Source: Ottelia alismoides (lineage: Eukaryota > Streptophyta > Magnoliopsida > Alismatales > Hydrocharitaceae). Taken from it: DNA of 64,000 nucleotides. The first letter of the stretch is position 1; each line of letters begins with the position of its first letter. The position numbers and the translations under genes are program-made. Below, piece after piece: positions 1-11,308 of this stretch. The notes beneath the pieces were generated by a model. The model did not search any database. It worked only from the letters and a program-made list of their open reading frames with translations, and was not told the origin of the DNA. The stretch spans positions 806,001 to 870,000 of the forward strand of contig JAZKJV010002317.1 of NCBI GenBank assembly GCA_037367405.1, in the 5' to 3' direction.

Positions 1-882
1 ATAGCTTAATGGGATAGACTCACAGTCCCTTATCGAATCAAGACTTGGCGTGTCTCATTGAGCCGTGAGTCAATAGTCAGCCCTATCTATGTGATAGGTA
101 GGCCAAATGACATTCAGCGCTTTATGCAGTTTACATTGCATGTTCGCATGCATAAATTACCTTCAATATAGAGTTTGATATATTACATTGATTTAATTTT
201 TTATTAGTTTTTCATAGCTTGTATTAAGGAGAATATTACTTACATGCAAGTCATATTTACATGATTTTATTATCGAAATTTATGTTAAATTGACAAATTC
301 ACCTTAAATTTTATTTTTAATTCTTGGAAAATTATTTTTTTCAAAAAAGTAGGTAATTAATAATAAATTACTACTAGTTTTAAATTTACAAAATATAAGT
401 TGCACAAAACTACATTTTTTCCTTGCTACATTTTTTGTTGCTACTATTTTAGAACTCTTGCAATCGTAACTTGGCCTTTTTTCTTCACACCACATGTACA
501 TTACATTCTATAGTTACTTTTTTATATACTATAAATTTTAAATATAGTAAATACTCTAAAATCAAATAAATGCACCATGTTGGAAGGAACACTTACATTG
601 CTACAATTTGTTTTTATTTAAAAACAACAAAAATGCTGTAGTTTTGTTAAATATAAAGTTTTTTTAATTCTCTAAATTTTTAGTTTTACAGTTTTTTAAA
701 CTAGCTTTATTTCACGATATCAATACTTTATTATATAGATTGTAGATATATTGGTTTGGGATTTGTTCTGTCATTTTTTGGTACGTACATGTCGGTGACT
801 AGCACTATCACTTACTAACATTTTTATAAATAGAGATTATTCTAAGCTTTACATGAAAGCATGTAACTCCACTTTTATTACA
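1..882. other. AT-rich stretch without recognisable gene
   Basis: No coherent reading frame or element end was recognised. The sequence is strongly AT-rich with long T and A runs. It may be the interior of an old element or plain intergenic DNA. Confidence 0.5.
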
Positions 883-1144
883 TGTGAAAATTCAACGGGG
901 GTGGCAATAACCAGAGAAATAAATATGAACACTCATGGTGTTGCGTAAATTCCTACTCCTTAAGGAGCGAGACGAAACCACGGGAGAATGCCTCAAAGTG
1001 GTAGATATTTATAGAGGTGTAGGGATCTTTTTATAGCCCCACGGATACACCAACATTCCATAAATAAATGATATGAGACTAAACATGAGGGTGTAGTAAT
1101 TAGATCCTAGATGGATCCAATTACCCACTAAGACATTCTTTAGC
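883..1144 (-). repeat. NA2 left (3') LTR, copia-like
   Basis: It starts TGTGAAAATTC and ends near TTTAGCA. A CT-rich tract (complement of a polypurine tract) follows, then the phrase GAGTATGCAATGCTTAAC, which recurs next to the NA1 LTR. The middle part, with a CCTTAAGGAGCG-like motif and a CGCCTCAAAG-like motif, resembles the NA1 LTRs. This makes it the 3' LTR of a minus-strand relative of NA1. Confidence 0.5.
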
Positions 1145-2934
1145 ACTCCTCCTTGAGTTGGAGTATGCAATGCTTAACTTGGACGTGCAAAAAGAAGGCA
1201 CTCACTCACACATTGAATACATGACACTACAGACAATATCGACTCAATGCATATACTCTGTTGGTTGCCGTTGAGGACATTGCTTCTCATATCATGCTGG
1301 TGATGGGGAATTGGAGGGATGGAATGTGAATGCTGATCTCAAAACAAATCTAGATTGGTTGCCTCGCGTGCTCTGTATCTGTGTTAATCAGAGTTACTGG
1401 TACTGGAATGAGTCTCCTTCTTGGAATGCTCTAACCCGAAACATGTGGAAAAATTCTCCATCTATCTGAAGGGTCAAATAAATAAAGACGTGGGAATATC
1501 CATATGTAGATATGAGAAATAGGTTGTTCTCATAGTAATCGTAGAAGGAACTCGTACTGGAGTTCATGGTCACTGAAGAAAGTTGTGAGAATATCCATAT
1601 GTAGATGTTTGTTCTCTCATAGGAACCTCAGAAAGATCTCATATTAGAGTTAACAGCCGTTGGAGGATGGAACTTGCACTGATTCCAACGAGTCTCTCTA
1701 GAGAACTCTGAGAAGACGGACCACTCTAATGTAGAGTGCCTCAAACAATGGTAGGATTGAAACCTCTAAATAACCAAGGCGGGCTTTCTAAAAAAAATAA
1801 CCAAGGTGAGAGAACAAATGAAAAGAGGAAAAAACATGCCCTTTTTTCTTCTTCCTTTTTTTTAACTACCACCTTTTTTAATCATTACTTTTCTCCCCTT
1901 TTTACTCATCATCTCCCCCTTTTCTCTTTTTTTTCTATCTCTATAGCTATGGCCCATTTTTTTACAACAGTGGCCTTGTTGGGATTGAAATAAGAATAAC
2001 ATGCCTCCTTATTTTTCTTTTCTTTTTTTTTCATTGTTTTGATACAATAGCATCATGATGGGGCATGTGGCTATTAAATCCTAGAGGAGGGTATCATGTC
2101 TTCTCTCTCTTCACACAACTAGGAAGGTGCGCTGCACTTGGAGTAGCAACCCTTCGTACGCACAAGGGGATCGCGGATCACCGCTAGGGTTGGGGCTGCA
2201 TCTCGCGCTTGGAGATGCGCCTCCTACAAAAGGCATTTGTACTCAATTGGAGACACGGTCGTGTACGTGTTGGATCGCCTGGAGTTGCATCAAAGATGTT
2301 GAATACAGGTGCTAGGGTCTCAAGGGCACACAAGAGTATCTCGCAACAGAGGGTGTCATATCGAGCGATGGATGTTCTTTGTGGTTGTGTTTGGTTGCAT
2401 CAGATAAGAGCGCTTGAACATGAGGTTCCAAGTATTGTGATGGTTACCAATTAGTGCGACTCCGAGAGCTCGTACATGAAGACCACATGAGGAGATCAAC
2501 TACGCCTAGAGAATCGCCAACGCTTGGATCGGTTCAGATTGTGTGCCTCGGAAGGCCACATGCGAGATGGTCGAAAACAACTTGCTAGGGCTGGTTATTT
2601 CTGTGTCATTCCAGAAGCTACAAAGAAGATCAACATGGTTGTTGCACGTTGACGCACTCAGAATTAGGGTTCTAGGAACCCTATCTTTTTCTCGAACTCG
2701 ACGATGACATACTTGTCAAAACTTGCACAAATGCACATGCTAAACCATTTATTGAAATCTCCAAATGCACATGCTAAACCATTGGTTGAAATCTCCATGT
2801 TTTGATATTGTGCATTGACATTGCACGATCTTCTAAGAACTAATAGCAACCCTTGACCTTCGAAAAAGTATTGAACACAAATACAATTGCATTAAAAATC
2901 AAATATCAAGTTGAACGAATCTAGGACTTGCTCT
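1145..2934 (-). mobile_element. NA2 internal region, no pol
   Basis: The first few hundred bases match the NA1 internal region phrase by phrase (for example CAGACAATATC, GAGGACATTGCTTCTCAT), so the two belong to one family. No gag, protease, integrase or reverse transcriptase motif is visible on either strand. Short frames here (for example around 2127-2454) are not recognised. It ends where NA1 is inserted, at what looks like NA2's own primer-binding site. It is probably a non-autonomous copia-type element. Confidence 0.45.
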
Positions 2935-3237
2935 TGTTAGAAAATAGGAATGCGGAAGCGTATCCGAATAAAAAATAAAGAAAATATGAAGAACATTATT
3001 TTAACGTGGATCCCTACATCCTAAGAAGCGGGATCACGGGAGAACCCATCAAAGGGTTGATAGTCTATTGCTTTTCTCTCTGGATACAATGGGTGTGGGG
3101 GTCTATATATAGCCCCCCCACTGAGTCTCCACATCCCATAGACGGTAGATGTGAGACCAAACGACTGGGGTAAATGATCCTGTAGAGATCCTTTTACCCA
3201 TTTTAACATAAGTGACGCATAACTAAATACTCCAACA
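2935..3237 (-). repeat. NA1 3' LTR (left)
   Basis: It starts TGTTAGAAAATAGG and ends ACTCCAACA. It contains a TATATATAG stretch that could be a TATA box complement. It aligns by eye with 5318-5600. Confidence 0.7.
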
Positions 3238-5303
3238 CACCCCTCAAGCTGGAGCATGCAATGCTCAACGTGGACAAATAGAAAGAAATCTCAACTCACA
3301 ATACATGACACCACAGACAATATCAACTCAACACGCACAACTGTCGGTTCCTATCGAGGACATTGCTTCTCATGCCATACAAGTGAGGAGGACGAACGGG
3401 TTGGAGTGTGAGTCAACTGAATCTCCTCGTCGGAGAGCATGTGCTCTGTACTGCGCTTGTTAAAGTCCCTGTAATCGAAGAATGAGTCTCAACACGGAGA
3501 AATCTGGCCCGCTACGATAATGTGGACAATTGCTCCATTTTTGAAAAGGGTCGAATTGAAAAGCCGTGGAGTGCAATCCTTGTCGGAGTCTACGGTCGTT
3601 GGAGAATAGAGACTAAAGAAGTCTCCTCATCAAAGAACTAGGTCTCTCCCATTTGGCTCAAAGAATGTACTCTACTTTGGAGTCCCTATGAAACCACATG
3701 AAGATCCTAGCCCACATGGCATAAGGAATGATATTCTACTCTAGAGTCCTTATGGATCACATGAAAACTCTAGTCGAAAACAAGACTGATGGGGACAATG
3801 ATGTCTTACATGCGCACATATGAAAAGAAGACCACATACATCATACATGTGCATGTCTGAGACTGAAGACTCGGAAACTGATCATTGAGTCTGAAAATCT
3901 GAACTGTAGAGTCTGGAAACTGAATGGCCTGAAAATCTGACATATGAATATGGAATCTGGATTCGACCTATGACTCTACACAATGCTCCCCCTTTCTCCC
4001 ATACTAGTCGAAATACATGACATCGACTATGTTGGGAGAAGACAAATAAAATGAGGAAAAACATGAGACTAATAAACTGATCCTCATTTCTATTTTTTTC
4101 GACTTTTCAAATTACTTCTTTTGAAACAATTTTGTTAAAGCCATGTCTCTTTTTTTTGCTTTTCCTTCTCACATTTTCTTGAATAATCATTTTCATTTTT
4201 TGCAAATATGCGTACCAACTTTTCTTTTGTACACGCCTTTTTCAAAAAACATGCAATTTTTTTTATCTCGGCCCACTTGGGTCGAATCTTCTCTCTCTCC
4301 TTTAATCAGACCCATGCATGTCTCAAATAAGTAGCCCCAAAAATAATTTTTTTCGAAAAAGAAATGAAGCCCAATCATGGCTTTAAGATGGGCGTCTGGA
4401 GAACCCTCTGCACCGCCTTCGATGAATAAGGTTCCATCATGGAACCTCGCTAGGAGGGAGCACCTACTTCAAGGGCTTCGGTGGGGCTTTGAAGCAGCAA
4501 CATCGCCACCATATGCTGGAACTTCGGTCGGGCTTCGAAGGAGGTAGCACCTGCTGCAGGGGCTTCCATGCACCACCATATGACTTGTCATCGCTGCAAC
4601 ATCGGGCTCCTCCTAGAGTATCGTGGAGTCGCAACCTCCACCTGGATGTCGCCTGAAGGCCATCGTCGCCTCCTGGAATTTGGGAGAAGAAGCGCATGAC
4701 TGCGCTCGGTTGTTGTTAGGAGGGCCTCTCTTGAGCGATTGGGTTTCTCCTGGGGAAGGAGGTGCACCCGAAGGATGGGTACCGCTTAGGGATCTGAACG
4801 GTGGCACCGCCTGGATACCTTGCTGAAGGGAGATATCATGTCTGAATCGAGTGTGATAGAGGTGCGTCGTGCAGGAGTTGCTGCTCGAGCATTGGGTGCG
4901 TAGGGAACTCCCGACCTTGTTGCCTGGAGATGTCGATGAAGAGAGCGAGGAGGCAGGCACGCCACCTGTGAGACTGGATCTTTGCTCAGGAAGTGTGCAA
5001 GGACTAGAGCTTCTTTCGTGATAACACTTGTTGATTGAGGAACACGGTCACACGGATGCTGCAGCGTGGATCAGGAATCTTAGAAGAGGGCCTGCTAACA
5101 GAGGATTGATAATAGGATTTTCGAACCTTAGGATTGAATCTGCCGATCGACATAATGTTGATGTTGATGATGGCTACCATGATCTTTAGAACAAAACCCT
5201 AGAACTTAAACTAATCCGAACTCAATAATCTTCAATAATTCTTCAATAGTGATTAAGAACCGACTCTCGAATAAAAATAAACATAAAATCCTCGAGAATC
5301 AAC
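3238..5303 (-). other. NA1 internal region, non-coding
   Basis: The 5' half on the plus strand repeats the NA2 internal sequence. Around 3860-3960 short 'GAGTCTGAAAACTGA'-like phrases recur. From about 4390 to 5000 the base composition becomes more GC-rich, with short open frames on both strands (for example 4613-4960 minus, Ser/Pro-rich) that I do not recognise. No retroelement domain was found. Confidence 0.5.
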
Positions 5304-5317
5304 CTTTTCTGATACTA
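5304..5317 (-). promoter_or_regulatory. NA1 primer-binding site
   Basis: The complement reads approximately TAGTATCAGAAAAG, a decayed form of the initiator-Met site TGGTATCAGAGC, directly next to the 5' LTR. Confidence 0.55.
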
Positions 5318-5600
5318 TGTTAGAAAATAGGAATGTGGAAGCGTATCAGAATAAAAGATAAAGAAAATATGAAGAACGAGATTTTAACGTGGAATGCTAC
5401 TCCCTAAGGAGCGGGATGAAACCACATGAGAACGCCTCAAAGGGATGATAGCCTATTGCTTTACTCTCTGAATATAATGGGTGTGGGGGTCTATATATAA
5501 CCCTCACCGAGTCTCCACATCCCACAAACAATAGATATGGGACTAAATAATTGGATGAGGTAAATGGCACATAAGTGACACATAACCAAATACTTCAACA
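5318..5600 (-). repeat. NA1 5' LTR (right)
   Basis: It starts TGTTAGAAAATAGG and ends TTCAACA. It is about 20 bp shorter than the left copy with many substitutions, which points to an old insertion. Confidence 0.7.
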
Positions 5601-5605
5601 ACTCT

Positions 5606-5720
5606 GATATCACGTGAAAATATAGCATGTAAGCAAGTAATCAGAGAAAGAAATAAAAAAACTCGGGATTTTATGTTGAATCGTGAATGTCATTCTTAAC
5701 TACTCTCAAGTCTCAATACC
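5606..5720 (-). repeat. NA2 right LTR remnant with PBS edge
   Basis: Right of NA1 the sequence GATATCA completes an initiator-Met PBS complement (GCTCTGATATCA when NA1 is removed). It is followed by CGTGAAAATATAGC, resembling the start of the NA2 left LTR. The copy looks truncated. A polypurine complement (CCCCCCTCAAA) and a phrase like the NA2 internal start follow at 5721-5760, so a further relative may continue there. Confidence 0.4.
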
Positions 5721-6860
5721 CCCCTCAAATTAGTGCATTCGATGTTCAACTTGTATAAACGGAACTTTACCATTCATACACTGAGTACATTATGACAAAA
5801 CCACTTGACTCCTAGAGTCCTAATATATATGAAACCTGTGATATTTGTATTTGAGTTGTTTGCATAATTTATACAGTAAGAGGAAGCTTGCTGGAAACAC
5901 AGACACACAGAGAACACTGGACAATTGAAGACTACCAATAAAAGTTAGAAGTTATTAATAGTGGGTGGCTGAGGGTCAAAGAGTGAACTACTCCTTCCCG
6001 TCAAATGATAGATATACTTATGTCGATAGTCCAATTAATGGTGGAGGTAAAGGCTCCACCATTATTCAGTATTGCAATAGTCAGCCGACGAGGCCAGATA
6101 TTCGGTTCGACTATGAGGTGTGGGGGGGGGGGAGTCCTCGACTGAATAACCTTTAGTATGCCCATAGTTGACCTAACCGAATAGTCGGTCCGATTGTTCT
6201 ACTGATTGGATGACTATTTCGTCGACAGGTAGTTTGGATTTTTTTTAAATTCTCAAGAATTATCATTTGTCATAATATTATCAAAAATGTCAAAGCTTTG
6301 TATATTATGTTATTAATGGATACTTTTATCTTGGATTCTTGTTGATTTATGATAATATATGTATAAATATATAAAATAGATGTATTAAAAATCATTTTTA
6401 AATTAAAAATAATTAAAATATACAAAGCCAAATTAATCTGAGCGTCGCCAAATATCAATTATTCTCTATTCAATGATTGACTGAATACCGAATACTGACT
6501 CGTCAACACTGCCATTATTTATAGCATTAGCAAAACATGCATCATCAATATAGGATGCAATCTAAATTCACAGAACTTGTAGAAGACATTTATTGCACTT
6601 AGAATGCAGCTGTTTGCTTTCATTTATTAGAGTCGTTATAGTGAGTGTTTAGAGAGTCGATTATCTGATTGGCATTACGAGGACACCCAACTTCAATCGA
6701 GAGTGATTTTAGAAGTGATTGGTTTACTTTGAATGTAAGGATAGTAAACACGATCACATCTTGAGTCATGACACGAACCTCATCCTCTATAGTGACATAC
6801 ACGAGTATTATCTGCTAGTTATGCTGAATTCTTAGATCTTGAACCAAGAGATGTAATATT
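5721..6860. other. Intergenic, no gene recognised
   Basis: From about 6060 to 6240 there are repeated TATTCGGTT/CGACTA-type words around a run of G (6120-6130), possibly another motif-filled small element. The stretch 6240-6460 is very AT-rich. No protein similarity is visible. Confidence 0.4.
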
Positions 6861-6865
6861 AATAT

Positions 6866-7345
6866 ACGGGTGATATCAAACTATTAGAGGTGACATAAGT
6901 GAAGGAGCATAACTATTGAAAGAAATCAGACCTTTTATCTGATGACATGTCAATTTAGTGGAAAATCTATAGCCCATCACTTTGTTCTCTAATGATTATG
7001 CTTGTGACAAAAGGGTGGCTAGACAAGTAACCACCTTAAACAATATAGTCTATGTTGTATACTATTAATTATGTGGCACACCTTTCTAGTCAAAATGTGG
7101 AATCAGATCTGAGGTAACATCGGCACTAATGGGTGTATTAAACTACTAGAGGTGTCCGAAAATGATATGAAGTGAATGAATCATAGCTATGAAAAGAAAC
7201 CTGTCCTTTATTATATGATAACGAGTAGGTTGAAAATCTAGAGACTTGCCACGCTTGCTCTTTCTTGATTATGCTTGTTACATCATGGTTGATAGAAGAT
7301 AGCAAGTTCCTCAAACATCCTAGTCGTAATTGTATGCTACTTAGG
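6866..7345. repeat. Diverged tandem duplication, unit about 265 bp
   Basis: 6866-7075 and about 7130-7340 share the same order of words: CTATTAGAGGTG/CTACTAGAGGTG, AAATCTA.AG, GATTATGCTTGT, and a final GTATACTA/GTATGCTAC. The copies have many substitutions. No coding potential was seen. Confidence 0.5.
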
Positions 7346-7380
7346 TAATTCTCACATCTCCCTTGGATTTGGTTATTTAT

Positions 7381-7638
7381 TACGACTAGGTTTGTGCAAG
7401 ATCCTCACAGATTGCCTTTTTAGTCCTCTTGTTGAGAAGATTTGCAGCAATAGATAGTTCACCACTATTTTTGAGCCATCTCATAGCCTCCTAGTTGCCG
7501 TTTTCCCACACATCAAATCTTTTGTTGGTCTCTTTAAGAGGGTCATTTATGAAGATACAGAGTTTTATCAAACCACCAAGAAAGACCTTGAAGGCTTCCA
7601 ACAACACAACATATTTCTCGCCTCCTTTTGTTTGATAG
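7381..7638 (-). pseudogene. Possible host-gene exon, unidentified
   Basis: The minus strand carries about 85 codons with one internal TAG. They read as a plausible globular protein piece containing KVFLGGLIKLCIFIND, then FDVWENGN, the stop, and MRWLKNSGELSIAANLLNK. It does not look like a retroelement domain and I do not recognise the family. The surrounding sequence is non-coding. It could be an exon of a decayed host gene. Confidence is low because only one exon-like block is visible. Confidence 0.25.
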
Positions 7639-8643
7639 AGTTGTTTTGGATGACTATAGAAGAAGCATATACAAGTGGCTTAGCCTCTTGAGATCCATTC
7701 TAGGTATATTGGGATAATGAAGACAACTTAAGATCGATAGTCAAGAGTAGGTGTAAATTACAGTCCCAAGTAGCTCGTAAATGATACGAGAGTCTGAAGT
7801 GTATTGTTTGCTCATAATCAAAAAGAAATTTAACATTAGTAGTTGCACACTCATGCACATTGATCCATTGTTTGAGCATTTCATCGTATCATGCACAGCA
7901 TAGGTCACTTGCACTATGCCAAAGAAGTGCTCCAACATGGCTGATTAAAAACCAGTGGTTTCCTACCGACACTTATAATATAGGTTGTGGGATGGTGGTG
8001 GACTGGGACGCTCGAGTGACCTAGAGTGCATGCACATAGTAATGCTTAACATTAGATATTTGGTGGATATTGGGTAGGATGCCACAATTTCGATTTAGGT
8101 TTGTCCCTTTGTTATGTTTTGAAGGAAATTGGTATGTCTTTTTATTAAGCAACAAACCTTATATGCTCTTCTACAGGGTGAAGTGTACGGGGTTACAGCC
8201 TCAAGTTGCCCGGGTGAGGCATTCACCTCGAAGCACTGAGGCACTACTTGAGGCGATGACACGCCCCCTGAGACGTCGCCTCAGACTGCATCGGGTTTGG
8301 TACCCAAATTTATATATTTTATGCATTAATAATTATGATATCTTATGTATAATATTAATTTTAAAAATTTAATTTTTTATACACTCATGTTTAACAAATT
8401 GTATGTTAGTCATATATGTATGTCCTAAATCGTAATGCCACATAAAATATACTATACAACATATTATATTGTTGCGAATAATGAAAGCAAACACACACAA
8501 AATTGACTAATCAATTAAACATAAACACATGGATTTACAAGGTTCACTCGTAATTGTCTACGTCTTCGGGCAACGATGAGATCCCCGTGTCGGTAGGGTA
8601 TGGTGCAGGGGGCATGTGACGGTTCTTCAACTAGGTTTCATCA
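7639..8643. other. Unassigned stretch with GCCTCA-rich tract
   Basis: The tract 8187-8300 is packed with GAGGC/GCCTC words (for example TTGAGGCGATG, CGTCGCCTCAG). A similar cluster (ACGCCTCGCCTCA) lies at 10082-10096. The two could be the ends of one unrecognised element that holds the MITE-b copies. No gene is visible. Confidence 0.3.
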
Positions 8644-9676
8644 CATGGCCTCAAATTTCAACAAAATTCCATCGAAATTCTCAGAAATTTCCATTTTTAG
8701 GTCACCAAAATCGAAATGCTCCCTTATTTCTTTTTCTAAAATTTTAATGAAATGTCATCAAAATGTCAACTAAATTTCATTGAAATTACATGTCGTTTCG
8801 ATAAAACAACAAAAATAAGGGAATCTACCCTTCGCTTTCATCGAATTTTGCATATATTAATGCATTTTCACTTATTTATTCGCTAATGTGTTGAGTTATT
8901 AAAGTGATTTGCATTGTTTAAAGAAGTTTCTGTAGTCAGTTTCTATATTTTTATCTAAATCCAAACCGAATCAGTTCGACACAAGATTTAAGAGTTAAAA
9001 TAACATCTTAACTTAAGATATTTTTATTTTTTCTTTATTTTGATATATATATATATTTTCATTAGTATTTATTATATATGTCACCTCATTCTTATTGAAG
9101 AGGTACTTACATGTCATTGTCACCATCATGGCCTCAAATTTCAGCGAAATTCGGTCGAATTTCTGTCGAATATCGACATCCTGTCGAAATCAAAATTCGA
9201 CCGAAATGGCTGAAATGATCGAAATATGAGGGTTCTAATATAAAAATGATCGAAATTTCAATCGAATTTCGACTGAAATTCCATCGAAATTTCGTTTCGG
9301 TCAGTCACCGAAATGATGACCGAAACTGACATTTAAGGCCTTGGTTACCATTCTCTTCATGTTCAAGAGGAGAAACCAATGGCTTCTAATTACGTTTCCA
9401 AATTTGATTCTGGTTCTGAGCAACATACTACTTTTTTTGACTGTTGGGACGATTGGATGGAAATATAATGTAACGTATCATATTAATATCTTATTATTAG
9501 CAAAAAAACTGTCTTTCTATCTCATTTATTGAGTTAAAGAATATTAAAAGTATTTATTTTTTACAAATGAGTTTTCAAGTACTTTCCCTAATTTTCGACC
9601 ATTTCATCGAAATTCCATCGAATTTCTCGTTCCAGTCTTACCGAAGCGAAATCGAAATCTGACATTTAATGCCTTG
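8644..9676 (+). mobile_element. MITE-b, long copy holding a second MITE-b
   Basis: It starts CATGGCCTCAAATTTCA and ends GACATTTAATGCCTTG, the same ends as other MITE-b copies. The 8-base flanks TTTCATCA (8636-8643) and GTTCAACA (9677-9684) agree at 6 of 8 positions. Its interior repeats AAATT(C/T)CATCGAAATT words. A second member (9127-9343) is inserted inside. No transposase frame is visible. Confidence 0.6.
9127..9343 (+). mobile_element. MITE-b, 217 bp
   Basis: It starts CATGGCCTCAAATTTCAG and ends GACATTTAAGGCCTTG. The interior is built of GAAATTTCGACCGAAATT-type words. The flanks GTCACCAT (9119-9126) and GTTACCAT (9344-9351) form an 8-bp duplication with one mismatch. An 8-bp duplication and CA..TG ends fit hAT-type non-autonomous elements. 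Confidence 0.75.
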
Positions 9677-9684
9677 GTTCAACA

Positions 9685-10175
9685 TAACACCAAAATTTGC
9701 ATACACGTATGTATTTGCATGTGAAAAGCCACATGTGTTAGTCAAATAACATATATGATGCAACATATTGTATGTGGTATATGTTAATCATAATTGTTAG
9801 TCACATAATTTTATTTCACCCAACACATATTGGGAGGCGTTGTATATGGACAGAGGGCTTCTCTCGTCAGCATTAAGGGAGGTCATGTCTTACATAATAA
9901 GCTTTGCGTTATACATGGATATCAACATTCAAGGCAATTCATACAAAGGATATTACATACTCACAAGTTTATAACATATATGGTAAATATGATAGGGAAT
10001 ATATATGTTTATGATTTTATAAATATATATGGTTATGTTTGATTGTATTTTATGCATTGTTTCCTATATGAACTGAGGTTTACGCCTCGCCTCAATAACA
10101 AAAAATCAACTTGACTTGTCTTGCATTTTTTAGAATCTTGGTCACAATATACATTGATTCTCACATGCAAACATA
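9685..10175. other. Intergenic, no gene recognised
   Basis: AT-rich sequence with TATATGT-type runs. It borders the CopA 5' LTR. Nothing is supported beyond the GCCTC cluster at its right end. Confidence 0.4.
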
Positions 10176-10318
10176 TGTTGAGTTTTTATATTATGCTGCC
10201 CCTTTACATTTTATTTCTTTCTCAATCTTTATATGCAATTTATTCATTAGGGTTTCTCTCTTCTATAAAAGAGAACCATGGGGCTCTGTGAATAAACAAC
10301 GAAGTATTTTTCTCAACA
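10176..10318 (+). repeat. CopA 5' LTR
   Basis: It runs from TGTTGAGTTTTTATATT to TTCTCAACA. It matches 30870-31011 in layout: CATTAGG, CTCTTCTATA.AAGAGAAC, and GAATAAACAAC.AAGTATTTT. A TATA-like CTATAAAAGAG lies near 10262. Confidence 0.8.
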
Positions 10319-10330
10319 TGGTATCAAAGC
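10319..10330 (+). promoter_or_regulatory. CopA primer-binding site (iMet tRNA)
   Basis: TGGTATCAAAGC directly follows the LTR. It is one base off the common plant copia site TGGTATCAGAGC. Confidence 0.8.
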
Positions 10331-10847
10331 GATGGTCTAGACCAGAGCCCTGAGCCCCACCTCTCAACCCTACCTCCAGCCTCATCTCGTCTGTCGCACC
10401 TTGCTTTGGAGGTGCCTTCATTGCCCACATGGCAACCTTGTCGCCAGGCGCCGCCAGCGACATCGCCGCCCAAGAGGTCCCGCTGCCTTAGCGGCGACAC
10501 CGCTCAGAGTTACCCAACAAAGCTCATGCTTTGGTTGCATAGCAGCATCATTGCCATCACCTGTACTGCTGTATCAACGGCTCTATAGGCGCTGCCCTGA
10601 AGGCCAATAGCCATCGAGCATCATCCGATGATACTTCTGGACCTTCTGCGACCCTAAGCTCACATTTTCGGGTCTGATTTCAGAGTTTTTTTTGCCTATT
10701 TGACTCCGTTTTAGACCAAAATCCGGTCAAGTTTCACCGCATCTTGTCCAACAGTGGTTGTGGTATGAGTTCATGCCTTCAATCACCCATTTATATGTCA
10801 TTGTAGACGTTTTGCGATCTGTCTAAAGTCCCAGTTATTTGTCTACG
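10331..10847 (+). other. CopA leader, GC-rich
   Basis: Untranslated leader between PBS and gag, richer in G and C than its surroundings at 10350-10620. Open frames here on both strands have no recognisable domain and are taken as chance. Confidence 0.5.
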
Positions 10848-11308
10848 ATGTCAGAAAGCATAGTTGATATGACATCTACATGTGCCTTATAGGATCCTAC
10901 ACCTATTGTCAAGATAAACATCACTAATGAGTTGTGGGCAATGCAGTTCATGAATCTTTTGTAGAGTTATGGTAAGAAACATATTCTGACGCAAGATGAG
11001 CCGGTGGACAAGATTGGGACCAATGTCTCATAGGAAGCATGTGATGCATATGTTAAAGGGCTATCTGGTACTATCTCTGTTGAGATAACCTATCATATCT
11101 TGAATCAACCCATAACAAAGGCGATGCGAGACATCCTCGCAGTCACATACTCTCAAGCGAGGAATGAGTCGAAGATATTGCAACTTTAGCATGATATCTT
11201 CACAAACAAATAGGGTAATCATCTTCCTTTCTCCATGTACACATTTTGAGGGGTATAATTGAGCAACTCCATAGCTACAACCCTTGACGGCCTCATTAGA
11301 GCAGCATA
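10848..11308 (+). pseudogene. CopA gag, N-terminal part
   Basis: Copia capsid precursor, which packages the element RNA. It starts at the MSES ATG, equivalent to MSENK in relatives. Recognisable blocks are NELWAMQFMN, GKKHILTQDEPVDK, a region like AxYVKGLSGT, ITKAMRDILAVTYSQARNE and SKILQL. Several in-frame stops (for example in KINI..LL*SYGK) show decay. It breaks off at about residue 150, after a block equivalent to SLEQ, where a hAT-like insert begins. It resumes at 11687. Confidence 0.75.

Larger units (their letters stand above)
2935..5600 (-). mobile_element. NA1, non-autonomous copia-like LTR element
   Basis: Two related LTRs (2935-3237 and 5318-5600) both begin TGTTAGAAAATAGGAATG and end CAACA. 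They enclose about 2.1 kb. A degenerate initiator-Met PBS complement (TCTGATACTA) lies just left of the right LTR, and a polypurine complement lies right of the left LTR, so the element is on the minus strand. The five-base flanks are GCTCT and ACTCT (4 of 5 match). No pol domain is visible inside, so it would need enzymes from another element. Confidence 0.7.

Noticed and set aside
10331..10847. Host gene upstream of CopA gag
   Set aside because: The stretch begins at the PBS and ends at gag, so it is the element's leader, not a host gene.
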